Positions 26,251 through 36,232 of a stretch of 64,000 nucleotides of DNA are shown here, one piece after another (position 1 is the first letter of the stretch; every line of letters starts with the position of its first letter). Source of the DNA: Pirellulaceae bacterium (GTDB lineage: Bacteria > Planctomycetota > Planctomycetia > Pirellulales > Pirellulaceae); NCBI GenBank assembly GCA_028280445.1, contig JANQLU010000047.1, positions 1-64,000 on the forward strand, in the 5' to 3' direction. The notes beneath the pieces were generated by a model, which ran no database searches, was not told where the DNA came from, and saw nothing but the letters and a program-made list of their open reading frames with translations. Position numbers and translations under genes: made by a program.

Positions 26251-27345
26251 CTAGTTAGAAGTTGCTAAATCACGGATGTAATCCAATGCATCTTCGAGCG
26301 ACGTTGTTTCGATTCCGCGTTGGCGGCCCTCGCGATCGCATTGACCGAGAACGACCAAATCATCGTAGCTTTCGTTTTCCTTTAACCGTCGATGTTGTCG
26401 ATGGCCGATGCTGCCGTCGAAAATTTGATGGGCCTTCATGTGGTTTTCGATTAACCAGTGAATGCGCGGAGTAATGTAGCCGTCGAGCGCTTCCAGACCC
26501 GCATTGACATGGTCGAGCCGATCAACACCTTTGCCGACGTCGTGGAGCAGAGCAGCCAACAGAAATTCTTCGTCGTACGGAAAATAGTCGCAAGCCAGAT
26601 CAAACACTTGCAAGCTGTGATAGAGCGCGTCGCCTTCGGGGTGATATTTCAAATTCTGTTTTACTTCTTCCAGCGGCAATAGCAGCGAATAGTAAACTTG
26701 AAAGCGTTCGGCTCCCGGTTCATCGTCGACCGCATCAGAACTTGATTTTGGATATTCGGCGTCGAGTAATTCTTCTAATTGCTTGATTCCCGCCCGCTCG
26801 ATCGCTTTGCCCGTAACGGAACTTTTGAAATTGAAACTGATTTTGTCTTCGGCGTAGACCGTCAGCTCCAGCGGGAATTCATCGCTGATATGGATGTGTC
26901 GGTAAACGTGTTCCTCACCATCTTTGCGAACTTTTTTGCGTTCGATCCCATAGGTGAATCCATGATAGTCCAGTTCACCGGTGACCGCTTCGAGACTGTT
27001 GGAAAACACATGCAGATCGATATCCGATCCGTCACGAATATGCCCGGTCAGTACACTTCCAATCAACCGGGGCCGAAACCGCGCCAACAGCCGCATAACC
27101 GCCAGTGCTCGAAACCGCATTTCACGCAAATTGTCGGTTCGAGATTCGCCTTCGATAATTCGAGACATCTTTTGAATTTCGTCGCGGATTTCGGCATTGC
27201 TAGGCAGGTCTTTCGGTTTGACCCAGCCCTGACAGACACGTCGAGCCGCTTTCATTTTCGCACGGTAATATTCCGACTCGCTGCGCTCGTACATGAGTTG
27301 CGCAGCAAGCCAAGCGATTTGGCGACGAATTTTTGATGGTTTCAT
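26251..27345 (-). CDS. Nucleotidyltransferase and HD-domain fusion protein
   Basis: 364 residues. After about 95 helical residues comes a minimal nucleotidyltransferase site, GSVLTGHIRDGSDIDLHVF (GS followed by D-x-D), around residues 97-116. The second half holds an HD-domain metal site: YHSLQVFDLA, LLAALLHDVGKGVD and WLIENHMKAHQ supply the His, His-Asp and later His ligands. The combination recalls CCA-adding enzymes and GlnD/Rel-type proteins, but the nucleotidyltransferase core is short and the usual tRNA-binding parts are absent. It may link nucleotide transfer to phosphohydrolase activity. Function is unknown. Confidence 0.75.
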   Translation of the reverse strand: MKPSKIRRQIAWLAAQLMYERSESEYYRAKMKAARRVCQGWVKPKDLPSNAEIRDEIQKMSRIIEGESRTDNLREMRFRALAVMRLLARFRPRLIGSVLTGHIRDGSDIDLHVFSNSLEAVTGELDYHGFTYGIERKKVRKDGEEHVYRHIHISDEFPLELTVYAEDKISFNFKSSVTGKAIERAGIKQLEELLDAEYPKSSSDAVDDEPGAERFQVYYSLLLPLEEVKQNLKYHPEGDALYHSLQVFDLACDYFPYDEEFLLAALLHDVGKGVDRLDHVNAGLEALDGYITPRIHWLIENHMKAHQIFDGSIGHRQHRRLKENESYDDLVVLGQCDREGRQRGIETTSLEDALDYIRDLATSN

Positions 27346-27497
27346 TGACTTGGCGATTTTTCGCCAGGGGTTTTGGATGGTTGGAAAGACAGTTGTGTCG
27401 TTTCCAGGTTCAAGATGTTGCTTATTTTAATTGGATCGCTGGTTGGAAAACCGCCCGGTCTGGCCAGATCGGGAAAACTTTGTGCAACTTTGCGCTA

Positions 27498-27616
27498 AGT
27501 AGTGTTGATTAAATGTGAGCGGCGAGGCGCTAGCCGCCGGTGAACCCTCAAATACCGGCGGCTAGCGTCTTGCCGCTCACATCAAATCACAGCTTTCCGA
27601 TTTGATCAACATTACC
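27498..27616. repeat. Composite repeat with 29-base hairpin arms
   Basis: Arms at 27513-27541 and 27554-27582 (GTGAGCGGCGAGGCGCTAGC type, two mismatches) are flanked by agtgttgattaaat on the left and gatttgatcaacattacc on the right. A shortened inverted copy is at 12218-12298. The gap 27346-27497 has no feature I can support. Confidence 0.87.
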
Positions 27617-27626
27617 TACCGCCATC

Positions 27627-28112
27627 TCAATCTTCGTCGGGAAATGAGATCTCCAGCACTTTAAAATTGATCGTCCCTTTGGGAACTGGAATCTCGACTT
27701 CATCACCAATTTTTTTGCCGAGCAGCCCTTGGCCAAGGGGGCTGGTGATCAAGTATTTCCCGTTTTCGTAATCTTCGTCGCCGGCACCGACCAGTGTGAT
27801 AGTTTCTTCATCATCAATGTCGATGTCGAGAACTTTGACTTGGGCGCCAAATCGAATTTCGTCTTTGGGCAATTTCGAAGTATCGACGATTTCGGCTCGC
27901 GACAGTTTACTTTTCGCTTCGTTAATTCTCGCTTGCAGCATGCCCTGGCGTTCGCGCTGCCCGTGATATTCAGCGTTTTCTTTCAGATCCCCTTCGTCTC
28001 GAGCCGCCGCGATTTTTTCAACAATGGCTGGCATCTCAACTTTTTCCATTTGTTCAATTTCAGCTTTGATGCGGTTATACCCTTCTTGGGTCATGGGAAT
28101 TCGATCGCTCAT
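27627..28112 (-). CDS. greA: Transcription elongation factor GreA
   Basis: 161 residues, normal length. The N-terminal coiled coil carries the tip acids in [15 protein letters not shown], which reach into the RNA polymerase secondary channel and activate cleavage of backtracked RNA. The C-terminal FKBP-like domain includes [33 protein letters not shown] lies just upstream of the ATG. It is expressed alone, separated from the upstream zinc-ribbon gene by a terminator. Confidence 0.97.
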   Translation of the reverse strand: MSDRIPMTQEGYNRIKAEIEQMEKVEMPAIVEKIAAARDEGDLKENAEYHGQRERQGMLQARINEAKSKLSRAEIVDTSKLPKDEIRFGAQVKVLDIDIDDEETITLVGAGDEDYENGKYLITSPLGQGLLGKKIGDEVEIPVPKGTINFKVLEISFPDED

Positions 28113-28218
28113 GATTTTCCCTTTTTTGTAAGTGAACGAGTGTAGTCAGTTTTTCGATTGGAGGTCAAACCAATAGGTGGTTGCTCGATTCCCGTTTGTG
28201 TGGGTACGAATTTGCGTT

Positions 28219-28258
28219 GAAAAAAACAAACCTGTCACGACAATCCATGGACAGGTTT
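28219..28258 (-). terminator. Intrinsic terminator between zinc-ribbon gene and greA
   Basis: On the minus strand AAACCTGTC (28258-28250) pairs with GACAGGTTT (28236-28228) around a 13-base loop and is followed by a T-rich run (28227-28219). It ends transcription from the zinc-ribbon gene before greA. Confidence 0.8.
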
Positions 28259-28370
28259 GAGATATTGAAGGTTTGTTAACTTATTTTTTTCATTAGACGC
28301 TTTGGTGTAAAGGCCGAATTGCAAAAACTCGAGATGTGGCGTGAATTTGGAGGTTGCAGACTCAAAACAC

Positions 28371-29105
28371 CTAATTGGCCACCGAATCGCTCATTGGCAT
28401 GTATAAAATACAACCACAGCTGGGGCAGAAAGTCGCCTTCTTGATGCGGAGTTGGTCGATGACGTTGGGGCGTAGCATCGTATAACAATTGCCACAACAG
28501 TTATCATCGATCGGTGCGATCGCATTTTCATTGTTGGCTTCGACAATCCGGCGATAGTCAGTCATGATATCCGACGGCAGTTTTTCCTCGTTGGTTTTCA
28601 ATTCCTGGTTGATCAATTCCAAGTCGTTTTTCAACGTCGCCAATCGGGCATCAACCTGTGCCGCGATTTTTTCAGACTCTCGCTTGGTCGCTTCCCAAGT
28701 CTCATTGCATTTGGCAACGTCGGATTCTTGAACATCAATTTTTTCAAGGATTTCGAGAATTTCGTCCGACAACACAGAATTCGCAGCTTTCTCAGCGGCA
28801 ATCTGATCGTTGAGCAGTTGATACTCTTTGTTCGATCCGGCGGCAGCCCGTTTGTTTTCGAAATCGACAATTTTAGCGTCCCGACTATCCAGCTGGAGTT
28901 GTTTCTCATCAGCAGCCATTTTCAGCTGCCTCAATTTGTCTTTTGCGTCGTCGACTGCCTGATTGGCTAAGTTTTGTGCGTTTTCTGCAACCTTGATTTG
29001 TCGGGGGCCATTTTCGATCTGACTCGAAACGTCTTCTTTTTGAATCAGAATTCGGCGAAGCGTTTGCAGGAGTGCCGGTTCAATTTTAGTAGCCATAGAC
29101 GCCAT
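28371..29105 (-). CDS. Coiled-coil protein with C-terminal C4 zinc ribbon
   Basis: About 244 residues from the ATG at 29105; an ATG at 29096 and a TTG at 29141 are alternatives. Residues 10-180 form a long antiparallel coiled coil with no membrane segment. The C-terminus has two CxxC pairs, CGNC and CPSC, about 23 residues apart, forming a zinc ribbon of the DUF164/CdsZ type. Such proteins are widespread and are thought to bind nucleic acid or act near replication, but the role is not settled. It is the gene upstream of greA, separated by a terminator. Confidence 0.82.
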   Translation of the reverse strand: MASMATKIEPALLQTLRRILIQKEDVSSQIENGPRQIKVAENAQNLANQAVDDAKDKLRQLKMAADEKQLQLDSRDAKIVDFENKRAAAGSNKEYQLLNDQIAAEKAANSVLSDEILEILEKIDVQESDVAKCNETWEATKRESEKIAAQVDARLATLKNDLELINQELKTNEEKLPSDIMTDYRRIVEANNENAIAPIDDNCCGNCYTMLRPNVIDQLRIKKATFCPSCGCILYMPMSDSVAN

Positions 29106-29221
29106 TGGTTTGATAAGTTCCGTTTTCGTTATCTTACGCAATTTATTTGCGTTGGAGTAGGGATTCGCTCCATAAAAACATGGGCTCTGGGTCGCGAGGA
29201 TTTTACAGGAAACAAAATTGA

Positions 29222-29445
29222 GTAGGGCCGGTTCCCAACGGCCGATTTATTGGACGGTCGAATTGTAACGATACACGTATGGCTCGGCGGGAGCCTCGCC
29301 CTCCCTTGGAGCCACGGACTGCCACCCGTGAGCGGGAAGGCGCCAGCCGCCGGTTCGTCAGCGCGTCGGACCGGCGGCTAGCGCCTTGCCGCTCACAACA
29401 GCTACCAGATTTGCAACAACACGGCCGGTGGGAACCGGCCCTACG
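29222..29445. repeat. Composite repeat block downstream of rpoD
   Basis: Ordered modules: GGGCCGGTTCCCAACGGCC (29222-29243), GGCTCGGCGGGAGCCTCGCC (29281-29300), a GTGAGCGGGAAGGCGCCAGCC / GGCGGCTAGCGCCTTGCCGCTCAC palindrome (about 29329-29398) and GGCCGGTGGGAACCGGCCCTAC (29423-29444). The gap 29106-29547 otherwise holds only the rpoD terminator. Confidence 0.88.
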
Positions 29446-29492
29446 GTTAAGATTTTTTCGTAATTCACTATTTCCCAATAATACTTCAGCAC

Positions 29493-29522
29493 AAAAAAAA
29501 CGCCCGCGGTGTCGCGAGCGTT
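29493..29522 (-). terminator. Intrinsic terminator of rpoD
   Basis: On the minus strand AACGCTCGCG pairs with CGCGGGCGTT across an ACAC loop (one A-C mismatch), then eight T. It lies 26 bp after the rpoD stop. Confidence 0.85.
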
Positions 29523-29547
29523 TTGGTTATCAATTTGGATTGATTGT

Positions 29548-31197
29548 TCAAGCAGCCGACGATTTCAAGAAACCTTCGAGTAACGTACTGCGAACGGGAT
29601 TTTGTAATTTCCGGACCGCTTTGGCTTCGATTTGACGAACGCGTTCTCGGGTGACTTTGAAAATGCGTCCCACTTCTTCGAGCGTGTAAGTGTATCCGTC
29701 ACCCAATCCATAACGAAGTTTGATGATCTCACGTTCGCGATAGGTCAGCGTTTTGAGCAGCCGCTCGATTCGATCGCGAAGGATTTCGTTGTTGGCTTTG
29801 CGGACGGGATTGTCACTGGTGGAATCCTCGATAAATTCACCAAAACTACAATCTTCTCCTTCGCCGACGGGTCGATCCAGACTGACCGGGTGTCGGCCGA
29901 TGTCCATCACCCGCCGCACTTCGTCGATATCCATTTGTGCGTAGTCGGCGATTTCGCTGGTCGTTGGAGGTCGCCGAAATTTTTGTAGCAATGCTTTTTC
30001 GATGTTTCGCAATCGCGTTAACACATCGATCATGTGAACAGGGATGCGAATGGTCCTGGCTTGATCGGCGATCGCTCGCGTGATGGCCTGTCGAATCCAC
30101 CAAGTCGCATAAGTCGAGAATTTGAAACCGCGGCGATATTCGTATTTGTCGACCGCCCGCATCAATCCCGTGTTGCCTTCCTGAATCAGATCCAGAAAAC
30201 TCATTCCACGGTTTCGATATTTTTTGGCGATCGACACGACCAGTCGCAGGTTACTGCTGGAAAGTTCGCGTTTTGCGTTTTCAAATTCACGATGTAATTT
30301 TTTGGCGGTTTGCCAACGTTGGTTCAACCCCCTGGGGCTTTCCTGAACCTGCAAGATCAAGCGTCGAATTTCCGCTTGCATGCGTTTTTTCTCAAACGCC
30401 AGCGCAGGATCGTCGGCGATGACATCCAGCTGGGTTTGCAGCATCTCAATACGGCTGGCGATTTTCTGCAGTTGCTCGATCAGCGGAACAACACGTCGCG
30501 AGCGAAGACTGAGTTCTTCGACCAACAGCACCAGTTTATTTCGGCGACTCAAAAAACGTTTCCGCGCCGCTCGTTTTTCTGCGGCGGTAGCTGTTCGCGA
30601 CACCAAAATTCTGAAATCGAGTTTATTGCTGGCCAGCAAATAATCGATGGTGGCAAAATGGTTCGGCATGCGTTTGAGGACTTGCTCCTTGGTCAGCCGA
30701 TCGGTCAAGGAAACTTTGATCGTCCGATCGAATGGCAGTTCGCCGTAGTAAACGCGCCGAAGCGTCTCGACCGTCGCGCGAATCGCATAATCATTAAACA
30801 GCAAAGCACGCCGAAATCGCTTGCGCGTAATTTCAATGCGTTTGGCCAATCGGATTTCTTCGTCGCGATCCAACAATGGGATTTCCGCCATTTGGCTCAG
30901 ATACATCCGTACGGGATCATCGCCCGGTCGGCGAATTTTTTCAGTCAAATCGAGCGATTGCAACTCGGCTTCGGCCTGTTTCAATTCGTCAGCCGATGGT
31001 CCTTCGTTGCTTTTTTTGGCCGGTGCTTTGTCGCGCAATTCAATGCCACAGCTTTCCAAAGCGACGACCAGATTGTTCAACTCTTCGGCGGATTGTGCCT
31101 CGTCGGGCAGATATTTTGAGACTTCGTCGTAGGTCAAGTAGCCTTGTGATTTTCCTTTGTCTACCAGCACTTGAAGGTCAGCTTCGAGATGTTGCAT
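29548..31197 (-). CDS. rpoD: Primary RNA polymerase sigma factor (sigma-70/RpoD)
   Basis: 549 residues. A short region 1.1 (residues 1-60) precedes region 1.2 ([16 protein letters not shown]). A roughly 190-residue non-conserved segment sits between 1.2 and 2.1. Region 2 reads [34 protein letters not shown] with the -10 recognition helix [16 protein letters not shown]. Regions 3 and 4 end with the -35 helix [20 protein letters not shown]. The start has a strong AGGAGG. It lies downstream of dnaG on the same strand, as in the classical macromolecular synthesis operon, with a 265-bp gap that may hold its own promoter. Confidence 0.97.
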   Translation of the reverse strand: MQHLEADLQVLVDKGKSQGYLTYDEVSKYLPDEAQSAEELNNLVVALESCGIELRDKAPAKKSNEGPSADELKQAEAELQSLDLTEKIRRPGDDPVRMYLSQMAEIPLLDRDEEIRLAKRIEITRKRFRRALLFNDYAIRATVETLRRVYYGELPFDRTIKVSLTDRLTKEQVLKRMPNHFATIDYLLASNKLDFRILVSRTATAAEKRAARKRFLSRRNKLVLLVEELSLRSRRVVPLIEQLQKIASRIEMLQTQLDVIADDPALAFEKKRMQAEIRRLILQVQESPRGLNQRWQTAKKLHREFENAKRELSSSNLRLVVSIAKKYRNRGMSFLDLIQEGNTGLMRAVDKYEYRRGFKFSTYATWWIRQAITRAIADQARTIRIPVHMIDVLTRLRNIEKALLQKFRRPPTTSEIADYAQMDIDEVRRVMDIGRHPVSLDRPVGEGEDCSFGEFIEDSTSDNPVRKANNEILRDRIERLLKTLTYREREIIKLRYGLGDGYTYTLEEVGRIFKVTRERVRQIEAKAVRKLQNPVRSTLLEGFLKSSAA

Positions 31198-31462
31198 GTG
31201 TCAATCCTCCTGCGAATTCCATTTCGCGCTATCGACACTGAATCAAAGCAATCGTTTTACATCGTTTCAGATCAAACAAACCGTCTGGATGCGACACGTG
31301 AACGCGTGCGGGGGGAAGTTTTACGGTTGATTGTCGTCAATCAGCGACAGCAGTGGGGGGTACTGCCGCCGCCCATCTATTCGGGTTGAACAAATGCCAG
31401 CAAATCGATCCTTGATTCAAAATATAAGTTCGGCTCCAAGCGGCAACTCTTCCTTGAGCGCA

Positions 31463-33304
31463 CTAAAGTCCTTGACGCCGACGACTTTGTTCCAATAGTT
31501 CCTCGAGGGTGCTTGTTTCCTCCCGGTCATCCATGTCACGCTGGGAAAGTCGCGATTTTGCTTCGCGACTACTGGCCTGGAGGTCGATCGCCTCGAATGC
31601 ACGGACAACGTCATCGAGTCGTTTTCGAGCGTCAAAATCCGTGCTTTGTTGTTTGTTTTGTTCTTCGTCATCGAGCTCGACTAACAAATTTTTGATTTGT
31701 TGGTCGTCAGCCATCGTCAATATGATTTGGAATTCTGCATTACGTCCCGCGTTGAAACATTCGCAATACAGTTCATAGATTTCTCGAGTAGGACCTGATA
31801 CGAATTGGTCGGGTGAAATGTTCTCAATAATTTGATCTAAAAATTCTGGATTTCCGATCAGGATTTGAAGGATTTCTTTCTCTTTCCAATCCAACGTCAA
31901 CGGTTTGTTTTGTGGAGTCTGGGCAGTTTCCCTGCCTTGTCGCCGTTTGGACAATTTTCGAATCGATTGGAGTCGATTTCGAATGTGTGATTGTTCCAGG
32001 CCAAACAGATGACTCATCCGGTTGAGTAGTTGTTCCAGGCGAACTTGTAAAGCTGATGTTTTATTGGGAGCTTGGGCGAGTACCGCCAAGATATTTTCCA
32101 ACGCCCGGTTTGATCGATGCGTATCATTGACCAAATCAATTCCCGTTGTTTCGATAGCAATCTTGTGATCCAGGGCATCCGGGGATGAATCGACAAGTTG
32201 GCGAAACTGGGTCGCACCATGTTGTTCGAGATAGTCGCATGGGTCCAGTTTTTCTGGCAGTGTCAAAATTCTCAGGTCTAAATCCGCCGAAACAAATAAT
32301 CCCAACATTTCATTTGCGCGTTTGATTCCCGCCTGGTCGCCATCGAGTACCAGCGTCACTTTGTCCGCGTAGCGACGAATTAATCGCAGATGGCGATTGT
32401 TGAGCGATGTTCCCAAAACAGCGACAACATTGTCAAATCCGGCTTGCCAAGCCCCAATCACATCGGTGTAGCCTTCGACAATAATCAGATGTTTCTGTTT
32501 CTGGATCGCCTGGCGGAAATAATTCAGGCCGTATAGCGTGTCGCTTTTGCTGAACAGACGAGTCTCGGGCGAATTAAAATATTTTGCTGGCGGTCGGCGT
32601 TCCTCTTTTTCGGCTTGCTCGACAATTGCTGGCAGGACTCGGCCACCAAATGCGACAACGCGATCCTGAGTGTCATGAATCGGAAACATGATTCGCCCAC
32701 GGAAAAAATCAAAAGACTTTCCTGAGTCCGATTTTGACAACATTCCGCATTTGTCAAAAATCGCGTTGTTGTATGGCGTGTTATGAGATTGTTCACGCAG
32801 CCAATGCCATGCGTCGGGTGCGTATCCGATGCCAAATTGCTGAATGCTGTTTTCATTGATCCCACGCGCCGCCAAATACCGTCGGGCATCAGCCGACACA
32901 GGATCTTTTGCTAAACACTCGAAATATTGTTTTTGAATCCACTGCATGGCAGCATACAGCGTTTGTTTGTCGCCGGGACTGCCAGCTGGTAGCGGTTTTC
33001 GTTGGAATTGGCGAAGTTGAATACCCGCTCGATCAGCCAGAATTTTGAGCGATTCGCCGAAATTGACGCTGTCATACTGCTGGATAAAGCTAAAAACGTC
33101 GCCGCCAATATCGCACGGCCAGCATTTCCATGTTTGACGAGCCGGATTGACTTGCAAACTGGGTTTATTGTCGTCGTGCCACGGGCACAAAGCCACATAA
33201 TTGCTGCCAGCGCGGCGCAATTCGAGATAGCTGCCAACGACATCCACAATATCGTTTGCGTTCCTGACGCGTTCCTTGACATCAAAGTCGGCGTGATCTG
33301 ACAC
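31463..33304 (-). CDS. dnaG: DNA primase
   Basis: About 613 residues from a GTG at 33304 with ACGGAG seven bases upstream; a TTG six codons earlier is also in frame. The CHC2 zinc finger has C40, H43, C61 and C64 (CPWH and CWPC). The TOPRIM core shows IIVEGYTDVIGAW and LVLDGDQAGIKRANE, whose acids bind the catalytic metals. The C-terminal part (residues 430-613) is the helicase-interacting region. It lays RNA primers at the replication fork. dnaG-rpoD synteny is conserved, but rpsU does not precede it here. Confidence 0.96.
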   Translation of the reverse strand: MSDHADFDVKERVRNANDIVDVVGSYLELRRAGSNYVALCPWHDDNKPSLQVNPARQTWKCWPCDIGGDVFSFIQQYDSVNFGESLKILADRAGIQLRQFQRKPLPAGSPGDKQTLYAAMQWIQKQYFECLAKDPVSADARRYLAARGINENSIQQFGIGYAPDAWHWLREQSHNTPYNNAIFDKCGMLSKSDSGKSFDFFRGRIMFPIHDTQDRVVAFGGRVLPAIVEQAEKEERRPPAKYFNSPETRLFSKSDTLYGLNYFRQAIQKQKHLIIVEGYTDVIGAWQAGFDNVVAVLGTSLNNRHLRLIRRYADKVTLVLDGDQAGIKRANEMLGLFVSADLDLRILTLPEKLDPCDYLEQHGATQFRQLVDSSPDALDHKIAIETTGIDLVNDTHRSNRALENILAVLAQAPNKTSALQVRLEQLLNRMSHLFGLEQSHIRNRLQSIRKLSKRRQGRETAQTPQNKPLTLDWKEKEILQILIGNPEFLDQIIENISPDQFVSGPTREIYELYCECFNAGRNAEFQIILTMADDQQIKNLLVELDDEEQNKQQSTDFDARKRLDDVVRAFEAIDLQASSREAKSRLSQRDMDDREETSTLEELLEQSRRRQGL

Positions 33305-33758
33305 CTGTTGGCTCCGTGACAATTAATCGCTCGAAGGTCACTTTGCCAAAACACAGGCAGCATCGCGTTCTATCGTTTGCTGCAGCAGGTTTTAGTGTCT
33401 TTCAAAGAGGCGAAATCCATTTCGCCAAATTGTTTAAGTGCCTTCCATTGCACGGAGGCTGATTCTATTCCAGTCCGTGAATTTCCGACAACATCAATTT
33501 GGCGTGATGAAAGTGTGACCCACAATCAACGAAAACTGGCGTTGACAATTTGAAAATCATTTTATGTGAGATGCCAATTTCCCGATACCATTGCGTCATT
33601 TTTTCGAAATCGTTTTTTGACTGATAGCCTGCGATTTCCGTAGATTCCGGGAAATCCTGACGTTTCCATATCGCAAAGCCATTCAATAAATTTGCTGGTT
33701 TTTGTTTCTTGCGATAAACTTAGATTAGGAAAACAGGGAAAGTCAGTGGGGTTTTGAC
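33305..33758. other. 454-bp gap between dnaG and a secreted-protein gene
   Basis: No repeat of the common families is present. The only sizeable frame is the weak leftward one at 33465-33686, listed separately. AGGAAAACAGGGAAAG precedes the rightward gene start. No terminator hairpin was seen. Confidence 0.6.
33465..33686 (-). CDS. Possible small hypothetical protein
   Basis: A 73-residue ATG frame (MNGFAIWKRQDF...) with no signal peptide, no recognisable motif and no Shine-Dalgarno sequence. Its composition is plausible for a protein, with few rare residues, but the frame may be chance. It is kept only because the gap is otherwise empty. Confidence 0.22.
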   Translation of the reverse strand: MNGFAIWKRQDFPESTEIAGYQSKNDFEKMTQWYREIGISHKMIFKLSTPVFVDCGSHFHHAKLMLSEIHGLE

Positions 33759-34631
33759 ATGTTGCATCGCATCCAATTATTCGCGGTCGGATTCATATTT
33801 GTATTGCTTTTCCCTGCTTGGACTTGCGGGCAAAATCTCTTTGGTGGCGGTTTGGGTTTGAATCAGGAAATGCTGACTGAGGTCACTGAAACCGGGAAAA
33901 TTCACTCGATCAACCACCGCAATCGAATGATCAATATCACAACCCCCAAAGGTCGCAAGACGATCGAACTGCCACCTCCGGGTCACAATCTTGGTTTCGA
34001 AACACAAATTAGTGTGACAGGAAAAACTGATTTGAGTTTTCTCAAACGCGGCATGGCAATCCACGTGACTTGCAAAGTCAACAAGCGAAACAAAATTACC
34101 GAGCCGGCCGAACGCATTGTCGTGTTTACTCCTAACCGAACAACGGTTTTTGGTTTTCAAGATGAACCGTTAGAGGCCGAAGGCGATATTCGACCAGTTT
34201 CTCTGATCGCATCGGTCTCATCAGTCAAAAAAGACAAAATCATCGCTCGTTATGGCAATACCCGTAATCTGAGACGAGTTGAAATACCTGTCAACGAAAA
34301 TGCCGAAGTCGAATTGAACGGATCCAATTTTCTGTTTGCCAAACCGGGTGATGAAATTACGGCAACCGGCCACGTCATTCGCAAACCGATATTGATGGCA
34401 CACACAATCAATATCGTGCGCACCAACCCGGATAAAAAAACAAAAGATAGTGACCCCAAAGCGGTTGCTCAGAAAGGCGACAAAGCGGGCAAGGGTAAGG
34501 GCAAAGGAAAAGCTGGCAAGAAAGACGTCGCCAAAGGCAAAGGCAAGCCGGCCAAAATGATTGCGATCGATGACGGCAAAGACAAAAAACGCAAACGCAC
34601 ACGTGCCGGCCGCGCATTCAAAATCAATTGA
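33759..34631 (+). CDS. Secreted protein with basic Lys/Gly-rich tail, function unknown
   Basis: 290 residues. The signal peptide ends near AWTCGQ; the Cys is in a weak lipobox context, so lipidation is unlikely. Residues 40-220 alternate strands in two similar halves, each with a T-G-K/S-V-x-x-I start and repeated GDEITATGHV-type turns, suggesting an OB-like or beta-sandwich repeat. The last 60 residues are dominated by Lys and Gly (GKGKGKAGKKDVAKGKGK) and would bind acidic polymers. No homologue is recognised. It is a single gene ending before a repeat block. Confidence 0.7.
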   Translation: MLHRIQLFAVGFIFVLLFPAWTCGQNLFGGGLGLNQEMLTEVTETGKIHSINHRNRMINITTPKGRKTIELPPPGHNLGFETQISVTGKTDLSFLKRGMAIHVTCKVNKRNKITEPAERIVVFTPNRTTVFGFQDEPLEAEGDIRPVSLIASVSSVKKDKIIARYGNTRNLRRVEIPVNENAEVELNGSNFLFAKPGDEITATGHVIRKPILMAHTINIVRTNPDKKTKDSDPKAVAQKGDKAGKGKGKGKAGKKDVAKGKGKPAKMIAIDDGKDKKRKRTRAGRAFKIN

Positions 34632-34659
34632 GTGTTTCGGCTCTAATCGCAACCCGAAA

Positions 34660-35156
34660 TTTTGCGTGCCACTGGCAGAGCCGGCTTTTCCAGTGTTCTG
34701 GTTGAATAGTTTTCAACAATTCTTTTCAGCAGTTCACTCTGCCACTATTGATTGAAACTCTCTGAATAGTGGTTATTGAGTATTTCAATTGAACGATGAG
34801 TTGATGGGTAAATCACTGGCTGGGGCCAGTGGCACCCGGGCGCTGGTAACAAAATAGCTTCCCGGTTTTTGAGCGATTTTCGTTGTTGCGTCGTTGGTTT
34901 CTTAAGTTTGGGTGGTCGATTGGGTGGCACTGGCCCCAGCCAGTGATTGCGGCTTCCTTGGTTTCAAGCACTGAGATCAAATTCAAATTCCTGACGTTGT
35001 TGTCGGTGGTTTGATACCCCAGCACTGGCAGAGGCCAGTGGCACCCACGACGTTGGCATCAAGAAGCTTTATTTAATCCATGAAATTTTCGTTACCAGCG
35101 TTGAGTGCCACCGCAGGCCGCTTTATTCGATTGGCCGGTGGGAACCGGCCCTACTC
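34660..35156. repeat. Repeat block between secreted-protein gene and AraC regulator
   Basis: The 540-bp gap contains CACTGGC-type palindromes near 34669, 34813-34833, 34926-34945 and 35021-35041, and a GGCCGGTGGGAACCGGCCCTAC element at 35131-35154. The 34805-34955 part is an inverted copy of window bases 1-145, sharing the spacer aaccaacgacgcaacaacga. No gene is supported. Confidence 0.88.
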
Positions 35157-35171
35157 CTATTCGGTGCCAGG

Positions 35172-35993
35172 CTAGAATCTGCTGGTAGAGATTTCGCGTA
35201 AAGTGACTGGAGTCATGCCAAAGAAATTGTTGAACATGCGAATCATGTGCGGCTGATCGCTAAAGCCACACTCAGCAGAAATTTCAACCGATGACTTTTC
35301 CGTATTAACAAACAGCCTGGCCGCTTTGCACACTCGGCGGCGCAACCGAAATTGACTCAATGTTTCTCCAAAAAACTCTTTGAATCTTCTTGAGACGTAG
35401 TCTGGGTGTCGGCCAGCCAGTTCTGCCAGCAGCCCAACATCGTGGGGTGCGTCTCCCGCATGTAAGTTTTGTTCAATATGCTGAACGATTTTGATTAACC
35501 AGTTGGGTTTCTTCTGAACTTCCAATTTTCGCTCAGCCATAACTGCTTCAAAAATCGATCTGGAAATCTCAAATAAATCCTCTTGAGAAATCCGACGAGA
35601 AAGGGCCAGCGCAACAAGCCTCACGCCGATTTTGACCGCCTGGCTATTTCTAAAAAAACGATAATCATCGAGGCGACTTGGTTCGATCCCAAATCGTGCA
35701 GGAAATTGCTTGTCGAACAAGACCATGAAGGATCGCAAACCGGTGCTGCCAATCAAATTGGAATGAGTTTTTCCAAACGGTTGCAATCCGATATCAAACG
35801 CATTGCAATTCCAATGATTTGAATCTGGAATTGCTTCTGTCATACCACCGAAAAACGGCATGCCAACGAGGCTAAAACGGTGCGAATGAGCGTGTACTGT
35901 TGCGCCCGGCACATAACTGGTCAATACCAGCTGAATGCCGTCTGCTGAACAAACGTTTTTCCACTCGTTTCTGATTTCAACGAACGGTCGCAT
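35172..35993 (-). CDS. AraC-family transcriptional regulator
   Basis: About 273 residues from the ATG at 35993; a TTG six codons upstream is also open. The C-terminal 100 residues form the double helix-turn-helix: LLAELAGRHPDYVSRRFKEFFG is the first recognition helix and ISAECGFSDQPHMIRMFNNFFGMTP the second with the conserved GF-S-D-x-x-x-x-R-x-F pattern. The N-terminal half (to about residue 165) has cupin-like strands with HAHSHRFSLVG, which would sense a ligand. No target gene is obvious: an esterase gene lies on the same strand upstream, and the downstream side is repeats. Confidence 0.9.
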   Translation of the reverse strand: MRPFVEIRNEWKNVCSADGIQLVLTSYVPGATVHAHSHRFSLVGMPFFGGMTEAIPDSNHWNCNAFDIGLQPFGKTHSNLIGSTGLRSFMVLFDKQFPARFGIEPSRLDDYRFFRNSQAVKIGVRLVALALSRRISQEDLFEISRSIFEAVMAERKLEVQKKPNWLIKIVQHIEQNLHAGDAPHDVGLLAELAGRHPDYVSRRFKEFFGETLSQFRLRRRVCKAARLFVNTEKSSVEISAECGFSDQPHMIRMFNNFFGMTPVTLREISTSRF

Positions 35994-36232
35994 GAAATCA
36001 CTTTCGCCCAAATCGGTGATGAATCACAGTCACTGCTAACATTATACGATCCGCGCAGGCAGGTCCGTTCGGTGTTCCGACCTCATGCGAAAGAATATTT
36101 GCAGATTGTTGACACATCGATTTGCAATTTATTTGCAAAATGTCAGATTTGTTCAAGCATCGCTGGCTGGAATGCGATCTCGGTTTGAATTCACAACGAT
36201 TTGTTTGGCGAAACGTTGGATTCGTCGTTCAT

